In this document: positions 8,701 through 16,592 of the stretch, piece by piece | Numbering within the stretch: the first letter of the stretch is position 1 | Layout of the letters: the number at the start of each line of letters is the position of its first letter | Assembly: GCF_002934625.1 (NCBI RefSeq) | Contig: NZ_PTJD01000004.1 | Coordinates: forward strand, 124,001 to 188,000 | Reading direction: 5' to 3' | Source: Kineococcus xinjiangensis | Lineage (GTDB): Bacteria; Actinomycetota; Actinomycetes; Actinomycetales; Kineococcaceae | Length of the DNA: 64,000 bases | Notes under the pieces: generated by a model | Database searches by the model: none | What the model was told of the DNA's origin: nothing | Seen by the model: only the letters and a program-made list of their open reading frames with translations | Made by a program: the position numbers and the translations under genes

Positions 8701-9507
8701 ATGACGTCAGGATCACCCGCCGCCGGTACCGGCTCGCCGGCGCCCGGCGGGCGCAGTGCGCCGGCGCGGGCGGGGCTCAGCGTGCACCAGGAGCTGCACG
8801 TCCACCACCAGGGCGAGCACCCCCGCCCCGGCACCGGGCACGCCGCCGTGCTCGACCTGGACGACGGGCCCGAGCTGGCCACCGTCCCGCACCGGCTGGA
8901 GATCGTGCTCGGCCCGCCGAGCGCCGCGCGCAGCGACGTGGAGGCCCGCAAGGCCGCCCTGCGCCGCAGCATCCGGGCCCGCCGCCGCAGCCGCGACGCC
9001 GTGGAGGCCGACGCCGTCGACCGCGACCTCGGGCGCAGCCTCACCACCTGCCCGCTGCTGCGCGCCGTGCGCACGGTGGCCTGCTACACCTCCCTGCCGG
9101 GCGAGCCGGGCACGCGCTCGGCGCTGGACGCCCTGCAGCGCGACGGCGTCGAGGTGATCCTCCCGGTCCTGCTGCCGGACGCCGACCTCGACTGGACCAT
9201 GCGCTCGGACCCCGCCCCCCGCACCGTCGGGGAGCCCCCGCAGCTGCTGGGCCCGGGCGCGGTGGCCGAGGTGGACCTGCTGATCGTGCCCGCCCTCGCG
9301 GTGGACACCGACGGCCACCGCCTCGGCCAGGGCGGCGGCAGCTACGACCGGGCGCTGCGCAGGGTGCCGCCGAGGGTGCCGGTGGTGGCCCTGGTCCACG
9401 ACGACGAGCTGCTGGACGCGGCGGTCTCGGCGGTGCCGACCCTGCCCCACGACCGGCGCGTGGATGCGGTGGTCACCCCGACCCGCTGGCTGTGGCTGCG
9501 GAGCTGA
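8701..9507 (+). CDS. 5-formyltetrahydrofolate cyclo-ligase with N-terminal extension
   Basis: This enzyme uses ATP to convert 5-formyl-THF to 5,10-methenyl-THF, rescuing folate. The core (about residues 80-268) shows RKAALRRSIRARRR, LIVPALAVDTDGHRLGQGG and the GGGSYDRAL active-site loop. ATG 8701 is favoured because GAGGGGGAG precedes it at 5 nt; an ATG at 8683 lacks such a site. From 8701 the protein has about 75 extra residues before the core, rich in His (ELHVHHQGEH) and unlike known domains; most family members are about 190 aa. The gene sits where Rv0992c sits in M. tuberculosis. Confidence 0.9.
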   Translation: MTSGSPAAGTGSPAPGGRSAPARAGLSVHQELHVHHQGEHPRPGTGHAAVLDLDDGPELATVPHRLEIVLGPPSAARSDVEARKAALRRSIRARRRSRDAVEADAVDRDLGRSLTTCPLLRAVRTVACYTSLPGEPGTRSALDALQRDGVEVILPVLLPDADLDWTMRSDPAPRTVGEPPQLLGPGAVAEVDLLIVPALAVDTDGHRLGQGGGSYDRALRRVPPRVPVVALVHDDELLDAAVSAVPTLPHDRRVDAVVTPTRWLWLRS

Positions 9508-9590
9508 GCCCCGCCCTCCGGCCCGCCCGGCACCCGGACCGACCACCCCGTCGGCGACGGTGGGTAGCGGCCCGCTCGGTACGGTGACGC

Positions 9591-11078
9591 ATGACCTTGG
9601 CGGAGCTGAGCGCCGTGCTGCTCGTGGGCACCGCCGTCCTGCTGCTCGCCGTCGTCGCCGTGCGGCTCTCGGCCCGCACCGGCCTGCCCTCCCTGCTCCT
9701 CTACCTCGGCTTCGGCCTGCTGCTCGGTGAGAGCGGCGCCGGCATCCTCTTCGACGACGCCGAGCTGGCCCAGGTCCTCGGCTACAGCGCACTCATCCTC
9801 ATCCTCGCCGAGGGCGGCCTCACGACCCGCTGGTCGGCGGTGCGCCCGGTCCTCGCACCGGCGGCGGTCCTCGCCACGCTCGGCACCGCGGTGTCGATCG
9901 CGGTCACCGCCGTCGCCGTGCACTTCATCCTCGGCGTGGACTGGGCGATGGCCTTCCTCGTCGGCGCGGTCGTCTCCTCCACCGACGCGGCGGCGGTCTT
10001 CTCCGTGCTGCGCGCCGTGCCGCTGCCGCGGCGGCTGGTGGGGATGCTGGAGGCCGAGTCCGGCCTCAACGACGCTCCCGTGGTCATCGCCGTGGTCGCG
10101 CTGACCTCCGTGCTCTCCGGCGGGGAGCCGCACCCCTGGTGGTGGTTCCTCGGGGAGGCGGTGTTCGAGCTCGGCGCGGGCGCCGCCCTGGGTCTCGGGC
10201 TCGGGGCGCTGGGGGCCGCGGGCCTGCGCCGCACCGCGCTGCCCTCCCCCGGCCTCTATCCGATCGCGGTGCTCGGGCTGGCGGTGGGCGCCTACGCGCT
10301 GGCCGACATCGCCCACGCCTCCGGCTTCCTCGCCACCTACGTGTGCGCGCTGCACCTGGGCAACGCGCGCCTGCCCCACCGGGCGGCGACGCGCGGTGTC
10401 GCCGAGGCCTTCGGCTGGCTCGCCCAGATCGGCCTGTTCGTGCTGCTCGGGCTGCTCGCCAGCCCGGCCCGGCTGCCGGAGCAGATCCTGCCGGCTCTCG
10501 CGGTGGGGCTGGCGCTGACGCTGCTGGCCCGGCCGGCGTCGGTGCTCGTGAGCCTCCTGCCGTTCCGGCTGCGGGCCGCCGAGTGCGCGTTCCTGTCCTG
10601 GGCGGGGCTGCGCGGTGCGGTGCCCATCGTGCTGGCCACCGTGCCGATGGTGGCCGGGGTGCCGGGCAGCGCCCGCATCTTCGACCTCGTGGTGGTTCTC
10701 GTGACGGTGCAGACGCTGGTGCAGGGGCCGACGCTGCCGTGGGTGGCGAGGCTGCTGCGGCTCAGCTCGGGGGCCGCGACGGAGGAGCTGGACGTGGAGG
10801 TCTCCCCGCTGGGCACCCTGGCCGCCGACGTGGTCCGGGTGCGGGTGGGGCCGCGCTCCCGGCTGCACGGGGTGGAGGTCTTCGAGCTGCGCCTTCCGGC
10901 GGGGGCGAACGTGACCCTCGTCGCCCGGGAGGGCACCACCTTCGTGCCCGGTCCGCGCACCGCCCTGCAGCACGGCGACGAGGTGCTCGTGGTCACCTCG
11001 GCGGCCGAGCGGGAGGAGGTCGAGCGGCGCCTGCAGGCGATCAGCGGCACGGGCAAACTGGCGGACTGGCACTCCTGA
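9591..11078 (+). CDS. CPA1/NhaP2-type K+(Na+)/H+ antiporter with TrkA-C domain
   Basis: The 495-aa product has about twelve hydrophobic spans and the CPA1 family marks VVSSTDAAAVFSVLR (near residue 130) and ESGLNDAPVVIAVVALT with the conserved Asn-Asp. After the last span a soluble part of about 110 residues (385-495) resembles a TrkA-C/RCK_C regulatory domain, as in NhaP2/CvrA antiporters. It likely exchanges K+ or Na+ for protons and helps pH and turgor balance. No ligand motif can be read that fixes the ion. Start ATG 9591. The next gene has its own CIRCE-bearing promoter, so this is probably monocistronic. Confidence 0.9.
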   Translation: MTLAELSAVLLVGTAVLLLAVVAVRLSARTGLPSLLLYLGFGLLLGESGAGILFDDAELAQVLGYSALILILAEGGLTTRWSAVRPVLAPAAVLATLGTAVSIAVTAVAVHFILGVDWAMAFLVGAVVSSTDAAAVFSVLRAVPLPRRLVGMLEAESGLNDAPVVIAVVALTSVLSGGEPHPWWWFLGEAVFELGAGAALGLGLGALGAAGLRRTALPSPGLYPIAVLGLAVGAYALADIAHASGFLATYVCALHLGNARLPHRAATRGVAEAFGWLAQIGLFVLLGLLASPARLPEQILPALAVGLALTLLARPASVLVSLLPFRLRAAECAFLSWAGLRGAVPIVLATVPMVAGVPGSARIFDLVVVLVTVQTLVQGPTLPWVARLLRLSSGAATEELDVEVSPLGTLAADVVRVRVGPRSRLHGVEVFELRLPAGANVTLVAREGTTFVPGPRTALQHGDEVLVVTSAAEREEVERRLQAISGTGKLADWHS

Positions 11079-11159
11079 GCGCCCCGCGGAACGGAGCCGG
11101 CGGGTTGCGCCACGCGGGTGGAGGACGCCGCGGACCCGCGGGGCGCGTCGCCGAGCGCG

Positions 11160-11191
11160 TATCATTGGCACTCGAGACTGCGGAGTGCCAG
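11160..11191 (+). promoter_or_regulatory. CIRCE-like HrcA operator and -10 box upstream of fmdB/ruc
   Basis: TTGGCACTC (11165-11173), nine bases, then GAGTGCCAG (11183-11191) matches the CIRCE consensus TTAGCACTC-N9-GAGTGCTAA in 14 of 18 arm positions and is self-complementary at GGCACTC/GAGTGCC. It starts at a TATCAT -10-like hexamer (11160-11165), so bound HrcA would cover the transcription start. It is 63 nt before the fmdB start codon. Confidence 0.85.
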
Positions 11192-11253
11192 TCCAGGCGC
11201 CGGCACGGGCGCCGGGGACGGCGCCCGTGCAGAGCGCGAGCAGAGGAGCCACC

Positions 11254-11604
11254 GTGCCCACGTACGCCTACGCGTGCAGCCAGTGCCAGCACCGCCTCGA
11301 GGTGCACCAGTCCTTCACCGACGACGCGCTGACCGACTGCCCCGAGTGCGGCGGCCGGCTGCGCAAGCAGTTCGGCTCCGTCGGCGTGGTCTTCAAGGGT
11401 TCCGGCTTCTACCGCACCGACTCCCGCGACACCAAGAAGTCCACCGGCGCGGCGGCCCCCACCAAGGCGTCCGGCGACTCCGCGTCCTCCTCGGCCGGTT
11501 CCTCGGCCGGTTCCTCGGCCGGTTCCTCGGCCGGTTCCTCGGCCGGCGCGTCCACCGGCTCCACCGGCGGCTCCTCCAGCAGCTCCTCCAGCCCGGCCGC
11601 CTGA
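11254..11604 (+). CDS. ruc: FmdB-family zinc-ribbon protein, Ruc-like redox-regulated chaperone
   Basis: The 116-aa product begins MPTYAYACSQCQHRLEVHQ and has four cysteines in two CxxC pairs (C8/C11, C29/C32) forming a zinc ribbon. A long Ser/Ala/Gly/Thr tail follows, encoded by 12-bp tandem repeats. Rv0991c (Ruc) of M. tuberculosis has the same architecture, sits next to the same cyclo-ligase, is controlled by HrcA, and becomes an ATP-independent chaperone when its cysteines are oxidised. The CIRCE-like site upstream supports that assignment here. GTG 11254 is set by GAGGAG 5 nt upstream. A stand-alone regulator, the older FmdB guess, is less likely. Confidence 0.87.
   Translation: MPTYAYACSQCQHRLEVHQSFTDDALTDCPECGGRLRKQFGSVGVVFKGSGFYRTDSRDTKKSTGAAAPTKASGDSASSSAGSSAGSSAGSSAGSSAGASTGSTGGSSSSSSSPAA
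11488..11547 (+). repeat. Five 12-bp tandem repeats coding (SSAG)n in ruc
   Basis: TCCTCGGCCGGT occurs five times head to tail (the fifth ends in C) and codes for SSAG units in the disordered tail of the Ruc-like protein. Near-identical copies suggest recent slippage; repeat number may differ between strains. Confidence 0.95.
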
Positions 11605-11735
11605 ACCGGGCGGCCCGCGACCGCGACCGGGGACGCCCCCGGCCGCGGCGTCCACAGGCGGGCGCGGCGGCGCTGCCCTCCACAGGGCCCGCTGCTCGCG
11701 GCTGCGGGGCGCGGGCGCCCGCCTAGCGTCGCGGC

Positions 11736-12398
11736 GTGCCCGCGTCCACCGCCCCCGTCCGCTCCCCCGCCCGGCGCCGGGTGCTGCGCCGTCGCCTCCG
11801 CCGGATCGGGGCGGCCCTGCTCGCCGGTGCGGCGGCGGCGAGCCTGGCGGCTGCGGTCGCGCCCCCGCCTCCCCCGACGGAGGCGGTCGTCGTCGCGGTG
11901 CACGACCTGCCCGCCGGCGCCGTGGTCACGGCGGCCGACGTCGCCGTGGCGCCCTGGCCCCGCGGCGCCCGCCCCGACGGTGCGGCCACGGCGCCCGCCG
12001 AGGCCGTCGGCGCCGTCCTGTCCGGGGCCCTGCGCCGGGGCGAGCCGCTCACCGACGCCCGCCGCCTCGGGCCGGGCCTGCTCGCGGGCCAGCCGCCGGG
12101 CACGGTGCTCGTGGCCCTGGCGCTCAGCGACGCCGGAGCCCTGCCGAGCCTGTCACCGGGGCGGCGCATCGACGTCCTCGCGCGCGCCGGGGACCCCGTG
12201 ACGGGAGCCGCCGGCCCGGCCGAGCGCGTCGCCACGGACGTCGTGGTGCTGGCGCTGCCCGCGCCGCCCGCCGCCTCCGGGTTCCTCCCGGGCTCCGGCA
12301 CGGCCCCCGCGACGCTGCTCCTCGGCGTCGACGAGGAGACCGCCCGTCGCCTCGCGAGCACGGCGGGCGGCTGGACGGGTGTCGTGCTGCGGTCCTGA
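11736..12398 (+). CDS. SAF-domain membrane-anchored protein (CpaB-like)
   Basis: The 220-aa product (GTG start) has a basic N-terminus, one hydrophobic span (residues 23-42), then an SAF/CpaB-like region from VVVAVHDLPAGAVVTAADVAVAPWP (two overlapping parts) to a RcpC-like stretch PGRRIDVLARAGDPV. SAF proteins of this kind include CpaB/RcpC, the periplasmic component of Flp pilus assembly, but no other pilus genes are in the window, so a pilus role is not supported. The same type of gene often follows fmdB in actinobacteria as far as I recall. The product is probably anchored with the SAF domain outside the membrane. Confidence 0.75.
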   Translation: MPASTAPVRSPARRRVLRRRLRRIGAALLAGAAAASLAAAVAPPPPPTEAVVVAVHDLPAGAVVTAADVAVAPWPRGARPDGAATAPAEAVGAVLSGALRRGEPLTDARRLGPGLLAGQPPGTVLVALALSDAGALPSLSPGRRIDVLARAGDPVTGAAGPAERVATDVVVLALPAPPAASGFLPGSGTAPATLLLGVDEETARRLASTAGGWTGVVLRS

Positions 12399-12437
12399 CC
12401 CGCGTCGGCCCGGTCCCGACCCGCGGCGCGTGTCGGC

Positions 12438-12614
12438 CTACCCCCAGTGGGGGGGCACGTCCCGCAGGAACCGCTCGTCGTCGTGCCCGCTCCCCGCGCC
12501 GGGCTCGTCACCCCAGCCGCGGTCGCTGTCGTCGGCGCTGCGCTCGTCCTCGAGGAGGACCTCCCGCTCGTCGTCGAGGCCCCCCGAGCGCTCGCGCCCC
12601 TCCGGAGCGCTCAC
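12438..12614 (-). CDS. Small acidic protein coupled to the helicase/nuclease gene
   Basis: A 58-aa frame (GTG 12614) overlaps the stop of the large helicase-like gene by 4 bp (GTGA). The protein is very acidic (Asp/Glu/Arg-rich, no hydrophobic span) and ends DDERFLRDVPPHWG. The terminal PPHW motif resembles small actinobacterial proteins I recall next to the same AAA/helicase gene, but I cannot verify this. Its overlap and charge pattern favour a real gene over a chance frame. Function unknown; an accessory subunit of the upstream protein is the simplest inference. Confidence 0.7.
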   Translation of the reverse strand: MSAPEGRERSGGLDDEREVLLEDERSADDSDRGWGDEPGAGSGHDDERFLRDVPPHWG

Positions 12615-15600
12615 CGGCCCGCCTCCCAGACCCCGCCCTCGACCTGCTCCCGCCACAGCGACGCCAGTCGCCGCGCCTCGGCGTCCACGTCGGCCAGCGC
12701 GTCGGCACCCAGGCACCGCACGTAGCGCCACCCCGCCCGCTCCAGCTCCTCGGGGCGGCCGCGCTCCCGCTCGCGCAGGCTCGGCGCCGCCGCCCAGCGA
12801 GGCCCGTCCAGCTCCACCGCCAGCACTCCGCGGTGCCAGAGCGGAGCCCCCGCGGGCCCCGCCCCCTCGGCACCGGCGCCCCCGCCCGCGGGAGCGGGCT
12901 CCCCGACGAGCAGGTCCACGGGATGCCCGTGCCCGGCGCCCGTCACCACCGGCAGGCCCAGCCCGGCGCAGGCCGCGGCCAGCCTGCGGACCAGGGCACC
13001 CACCTCCGCACCCCCGGCCGGCGCCGGGTCCCCGGCGCAGCGGCCCCACTGCTCCACGGCACCGCGCAGCAGGCGCTCCCCCGGCGCGGCGGCGAGCGCC
13101 GTCGGCGGCAGCTCCTCCGCGACGACCGTGGTGCGCACCCGGCACCGGCTCAGCGCCAGCGCCACCCGCTGCCGGCCGACGGCGGTCGACGCGAGCGGGG
13201 ACGCGGCCGCCGCCTCCGCACCGGCGGCACCGGCGGGCACGACGAGCACCACCGCGTCGCGGCGGGTCGCGCGCCAGCGCTCCACCTCGGCCACGTGCAG
13301 CGGGTCCATCCCCGGCAGCGGCCAGGGCGGCGGGACCTCCTGCCCCGCGGCCGTGCGGGTGGGCACCCCCAGCGCCTCCGCCAGGCCCCTGCGGACGACC
13401 TCGTCGAGCTCCCGCGCGAGGTCCGCGTCCGGCGCGACGACCCCGAGGGACTCGTGCGGCCAGCGGCGCACGTGCTCGACCACCGCCGCGACCACGGCCT
13501 CCACCAGGGTGGGCTCCGCCCGGCGGCCGGTGCCGCGCGCGGCGACCTGCACCACCCGCACCACCTCGGCGCCGGCCGCGCCGGGCAGGACCACCTGGTC
13601 CGGGCCGGCCGGGCGGTCCGCCGCCGCGAGCAGGGGGCGCAGCAGCCGCTCGTCCCGGCAGGCGTGCTGGGTGCGCAGCCGCACCGTGGGCAGGACCGCG
13701 TCGGCGACGGCGGACAGGGACGGCGCCGCCCCCTCGGCGGGCAGTGCCTCCAGGGCCGCCGGCACCCGCGGCGGCGCCAGCGCCGGCACGGCCCGGCCGC
13801 GCCCCGGGCCCCGCCCGCCCTGGACCGGCACGACATCCGGTGGGGCGGCCGCGACGGTGGAGAACGGCAGCGGGGGCAGCGACTCGCGGTCGCCGATCAC
13901 CACGAGCTGCCGCGCGCGGGCCAGCCCGGGCAGCACCGCCGACAGGCCCGTGCGCTCACCGCCGAGGACCACGAGCACGTCGAAGACCTCGTCGGCGGGC
14001 ACTGCCTCGGCCACGGCGAGCGGACCCATCGCCCAGCACGGCAGCAGGGCGCGGGCCCGCTCCCCGGCCGCCCGCAGCACGTCCACCACCGGCCGGGGCT
14101 GCACGGTCCGGGCGCCGCGTCCCGCGGGCTCCGGCCAGGGCCCCAGGGCGCGCAGGGCCTCCGCGGCCAGGGCGTCCACGGCCAGGCGCACCCCTGCTGC
14201 CGCGGCCGCGGCGGCGGCGCGGTCGGCGAGGGCGTAGTCGGCGCGGACCTGCCGCAGGTGCGCGGCGTCGACCGCCCCCACGTGCGGGTCCTCCAGCGAG
14301 ACGGCCTCCAGGACGCCCGCCCACCACGCGGTCTCCACCTCGGCGAGCAGGTCGACGCTGCCCGGGCCGCTCCAACGTGCGCCCACGTCCTCCAGCAGCG
14401 GCTGCCAGCCGCCCTCGGCCAGCTCGGCCAGCAGCACGGTGCGGCGCGGCAGGGGGTCCAGCGCGGCGGCGTCGGCGCGCAGGGACCGCAGCAGCGCCGC
14501 GAGCTCGGGCAGCGGCAGCCGGCGCAGGCCCTCGACGCCCCCGCAGCGCTCCGGGAGCACCTCGGCGAGCGCGTCGAGCTCGGCGACGAGGGCGTCGACG
14601 GCGGACTCCGCGTCGGCCAGCTCGGCCGGCACGTGCGGGGAGCCGCCGCACCCGCTGGCGCGCTGCCACTCCAGCCGCTGCGCGCGGGCGGACTGCAGCC
14701 ACTCGTGGAGCTCGTCCATGCCCGTGGGGGTCACCCCCTCCACGAGCAGGGCGCGCGCCTGCCTGCGCAGTCGCCAGCGCCGCCACCAGCCCATCCGCAC
14801 GCCCTGCTCGCGGCGCTGCTGCGGCCCCGCGGTGGCGGCGGCGACGTCCGCGAGGGAGCGGCGGTAGAGGTCCGGGCCGAAGCGCTCGACGCTGCTGCGG
14901 ACGCCGCGCAGGAGCCTCAGCTGCTCCAGCCACCCCGCGACGGTGTCGGCGCCGCGCAGGCCTGCCTGCTCGTCGAGCACGGCCATCCGGGCGCGCGCCG
15001 CGGGCAGCAGCTCCTCCACGATGCGCTGCAGGGAGCCGGCGACGGCGCGGGCGCCCTCGTCGGTGGTGAGCCGCGCACCCGCCCAGGGCGTGGTGGCGGG
15101 GGTGACGGTGAAGGCGCCCAGCTCGGCGGCCTCGGCGAGCTTCGCCGCCCAGACCGGCAGGTCCTCGCGGCGGCAGGACGTCAGCGACTCCCCGCGCAGG
15201 CGGCGGGTGGTCCGGGGACCCAGCGGCCGCTCGGCGAGCTCGGCCAGCGCCTCGCGGGCCTCGGCGGCGCTGACGCCCCAGGGCGCGCGCACCCGGTGCT
15301 CGGCGGTGGCGTGCTCGGCGAGGGAGCGGGCGTGCTCCTCGGCGCCGGCGGCTCCCCCGGCGAGCGGCGGGAGGACCTCCCCGTCGGCGAGGACGGCGCG
15401 TGCGGCGGCGGTGAGCTGCTCGTCCACGGCCTCCGCGCCGCCGCCCGCGTCGCGCACGTGCAGGAGGAGCCGCCCCGCACCTGCCGCGGCGATGCGCTCG
15501 TTGACCGCCCGCAGCTCCGAGGCCGCCTCGGCGAGCAGCAGGGTGCGCCGGCCCCGGCCGGCCAGGGTGGCCACGAGCGCGGCGGCGACCTGGGTCGCGC

Positions 15601-16507
15601 CGGTCCCGGCGGGGGCGTCGACGCTGAGGTCCTCACCGGCGAGGGCGCGCTCGACGGCCTCGCGCTGCTGCGGGTCGAGGTCCAGCAGGAGCGCGGGCCC
15701 GTCGGTGGGCGTCTCGGTGGTCTCGGGCGCCTCGGCGCTCGCCGCGGGCCCGTCGTCGGTGCGCTCCCCGGCGCCCGGCCGTGCCGCGCCGGCCAGCCGG
15801 GTGAGGACGGGGTGCTCGCGCAGCCGGGAGGAGAGTTCGGCGACGTCGCGGGCGGCGGCCGCGCCGGGGTCGGCGAAGGTGCCGAGGAGCAGGCGGCGCT
15901 CGATGCGGAAGCCGGGCACGCGCTGCAGCCGGCCACCGAGGGTGCTGTACGCCGGCACGGGGTCGAAGCCGCGCCCGCCGACCGCGGAGGCGGCGATGGC
16001 GGCGGCGTCGAGGGCGATGCCGTGCTCCGCGGCGAGGCGGCGCAGGACGGGGTTGAGGGTGATCCCCGCGGTGAGCTGGATCTCGTAGTCGTCGCGGGCG
16101 GTCCCCACCGGGCGCAGGCCGCAGCGGCGCAGCAGCACCGGGGCGCGCACGGGCAGGCCGGGTGCGGTGCCGGGCGGGGTCCAGGTCGCGAGCCCGACGG
16201 CCAGGCAGGCGCTCTCGAGGCCGTGCTGCTCGCGCAGCTCCTCCGCCCGCACGTGGACCTCGCGCGCCCGCCGGCGGGCCTCGGCGAAGGCGCCGGTCTC
16301 GCGCACGAGGCTGGACAGCCGGGCCGGGCGTCCCGCGAGGAGCTGCGCGAGGCCGGACGGGTGGGCGGTGGTCAGCTCCAGGGCCCCGGCGCCGGCGTCG
16401 GGGCAGTGCAGGAGGCCGGTGGGCCCGCCCGCGGCGGCCAGCTCATCCAGCCACCCCGGCAGCACCCCGCCCAGGTGGTCGGCTGCGGAAGCGTCGACGG
16501 CGGTCAC
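12611..16507 (-). CDS. SF1-helicase-like protein with degenerate ATPase motifs and C-terminal REase-fold domain
   Basis: This 1298-aa protein has the layout of actinobacterial DUF4011/UPF1-like helicase-nucleases. It has an N-terminal region ending in LNPVLRRLAAEHGI, a Q-motif-like DLDPQQREAVERAL (277-290), then DAPAGTGATQ (297-306) where Walker A should read GTGKT/S. Around residue 842, DVLVVLGGE replaces the usual Walker B VDEAS; motif III survives as VVIGDRESLPP (about 873). The last 90 residues match the MTES_1575/Vsr-like nuclease: PVDLLV, LAVELDGPRW, RERERGRPEELERAGWRYVR. The motor therefore looks inactive for canonical ATP hydrolysis, while the Asp-Glu-Asp nuclease residues are kept. 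ATG-type start at GTG/ATG 16507 fits the family. Coupled to the 58-aa gene downstream. Confidence 0.8.
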   Translation of the reverse strand: MTAVDASAADHLGGVLPGWLDELAAAGGPTGLLHCPDAGAGALELTTAHPSGLAQLLAGRPARLSSLVRETGAFAEARRRAREVHVRAEELREQHGLESACLAVGLATWTPPGTAPGLPVRAPVLLRRCGLRPVGTARDDYEIQLTAGITLNPVLRRLAAEHGIALDAAAIAASAVGGRGFDPVPAYSTLGGRLQRVPGFRIERRLLLGTFADPGAAAARDVAELSSRLREHPVLTRLAGAARPGAGERTDDGPAASAEAPETTETPTDGPALLLDLDPQQREAVERALAGEDLSVDAPAGTGATQVAAALVATLAGRGRRTLLLAEAASELRAVNERIAAAGAGRLLLHVRDAGGGAEAVDEQLTAAARAVLADGEVLPPLAGGAAGAEEHARSLAEHATAEHRVRAPWGVSAAEAREALAELAERPLGPRTTRRLRGESLTSCRREDLPVWAAKLAEAAELGAFTVTPATTPWAGARLTTDEGARAVAGSLQRIVEELLPAARARMAVLDEQAGLRGADTVAGWLEQLRLLRGVRSSVERFGPDLYRRSLADVAAATAGPQQRREQGVRMGWWRRWRLRRQARALLVEGVTPTGMDELHEWLQSARAQRLEWQRASGCGGSPHVPAELADAESAVDALVAELDALAEVLPERCGGVEGLRRLPLPELAALLRSLRADAAALDPLPRRTVLLAELAEGGWQPLLEDVGARWSGPGSVDLLAEVETAWWAGVLEAVSLEDPHVGAVDAAHLRQVRADYALADRAAAAAAAAGVRLAVDALAAEALRALGPWPEPAGRGARTVQPRPVVDVLRAAGERARALLPCWAMGPLAVAEAVPADEVFDVLVVLGGERTGLSAVLPGLARARQLVVIGDRESLPPLPFSTVAAAPPDVVPVQGGRGPGRGRAVPALAPPRVPAALEALPAEGAAPSLSAVADAVLPTVRLRTQHACRDERLLRPLLAAADRPAGPDQVVLPGAAGAEVVRVVQVAARGTGRRAEPTLVEAVVAAVVEHVRRWPHESLGVVAPDADLARELDEVVRRGLAEALGVPTRTAAGQEVPPPWPLPGMDPLHVAEVERWRATRRDAVVLVVPAGAAGAEAAAASPLASTAVGRQRVALALSRCRVRTTVVAEELPPTALAAAPGERLLRGAVEQWGRCAGDPAPAGGAEVGALVRRLAAACAGLGLPVVTGAGHGHPVDLLVGEPAPAGGGAGAEGAGPAGAPLWHRGVLAVELDGPRWAAAPSLRERERGRPEELERAGWRYVRCLGADALADVDAEARRLASLWREQVEGGVWEAGR

Positions 16508-16592
16508 CGGGACACCCTAGGGGCTGGCTTGAGGCTGAGGGACCACCCGCGGCCGGTCCGCCGCGGCGAATCCCTCGACGTCCAGCTGAGGC

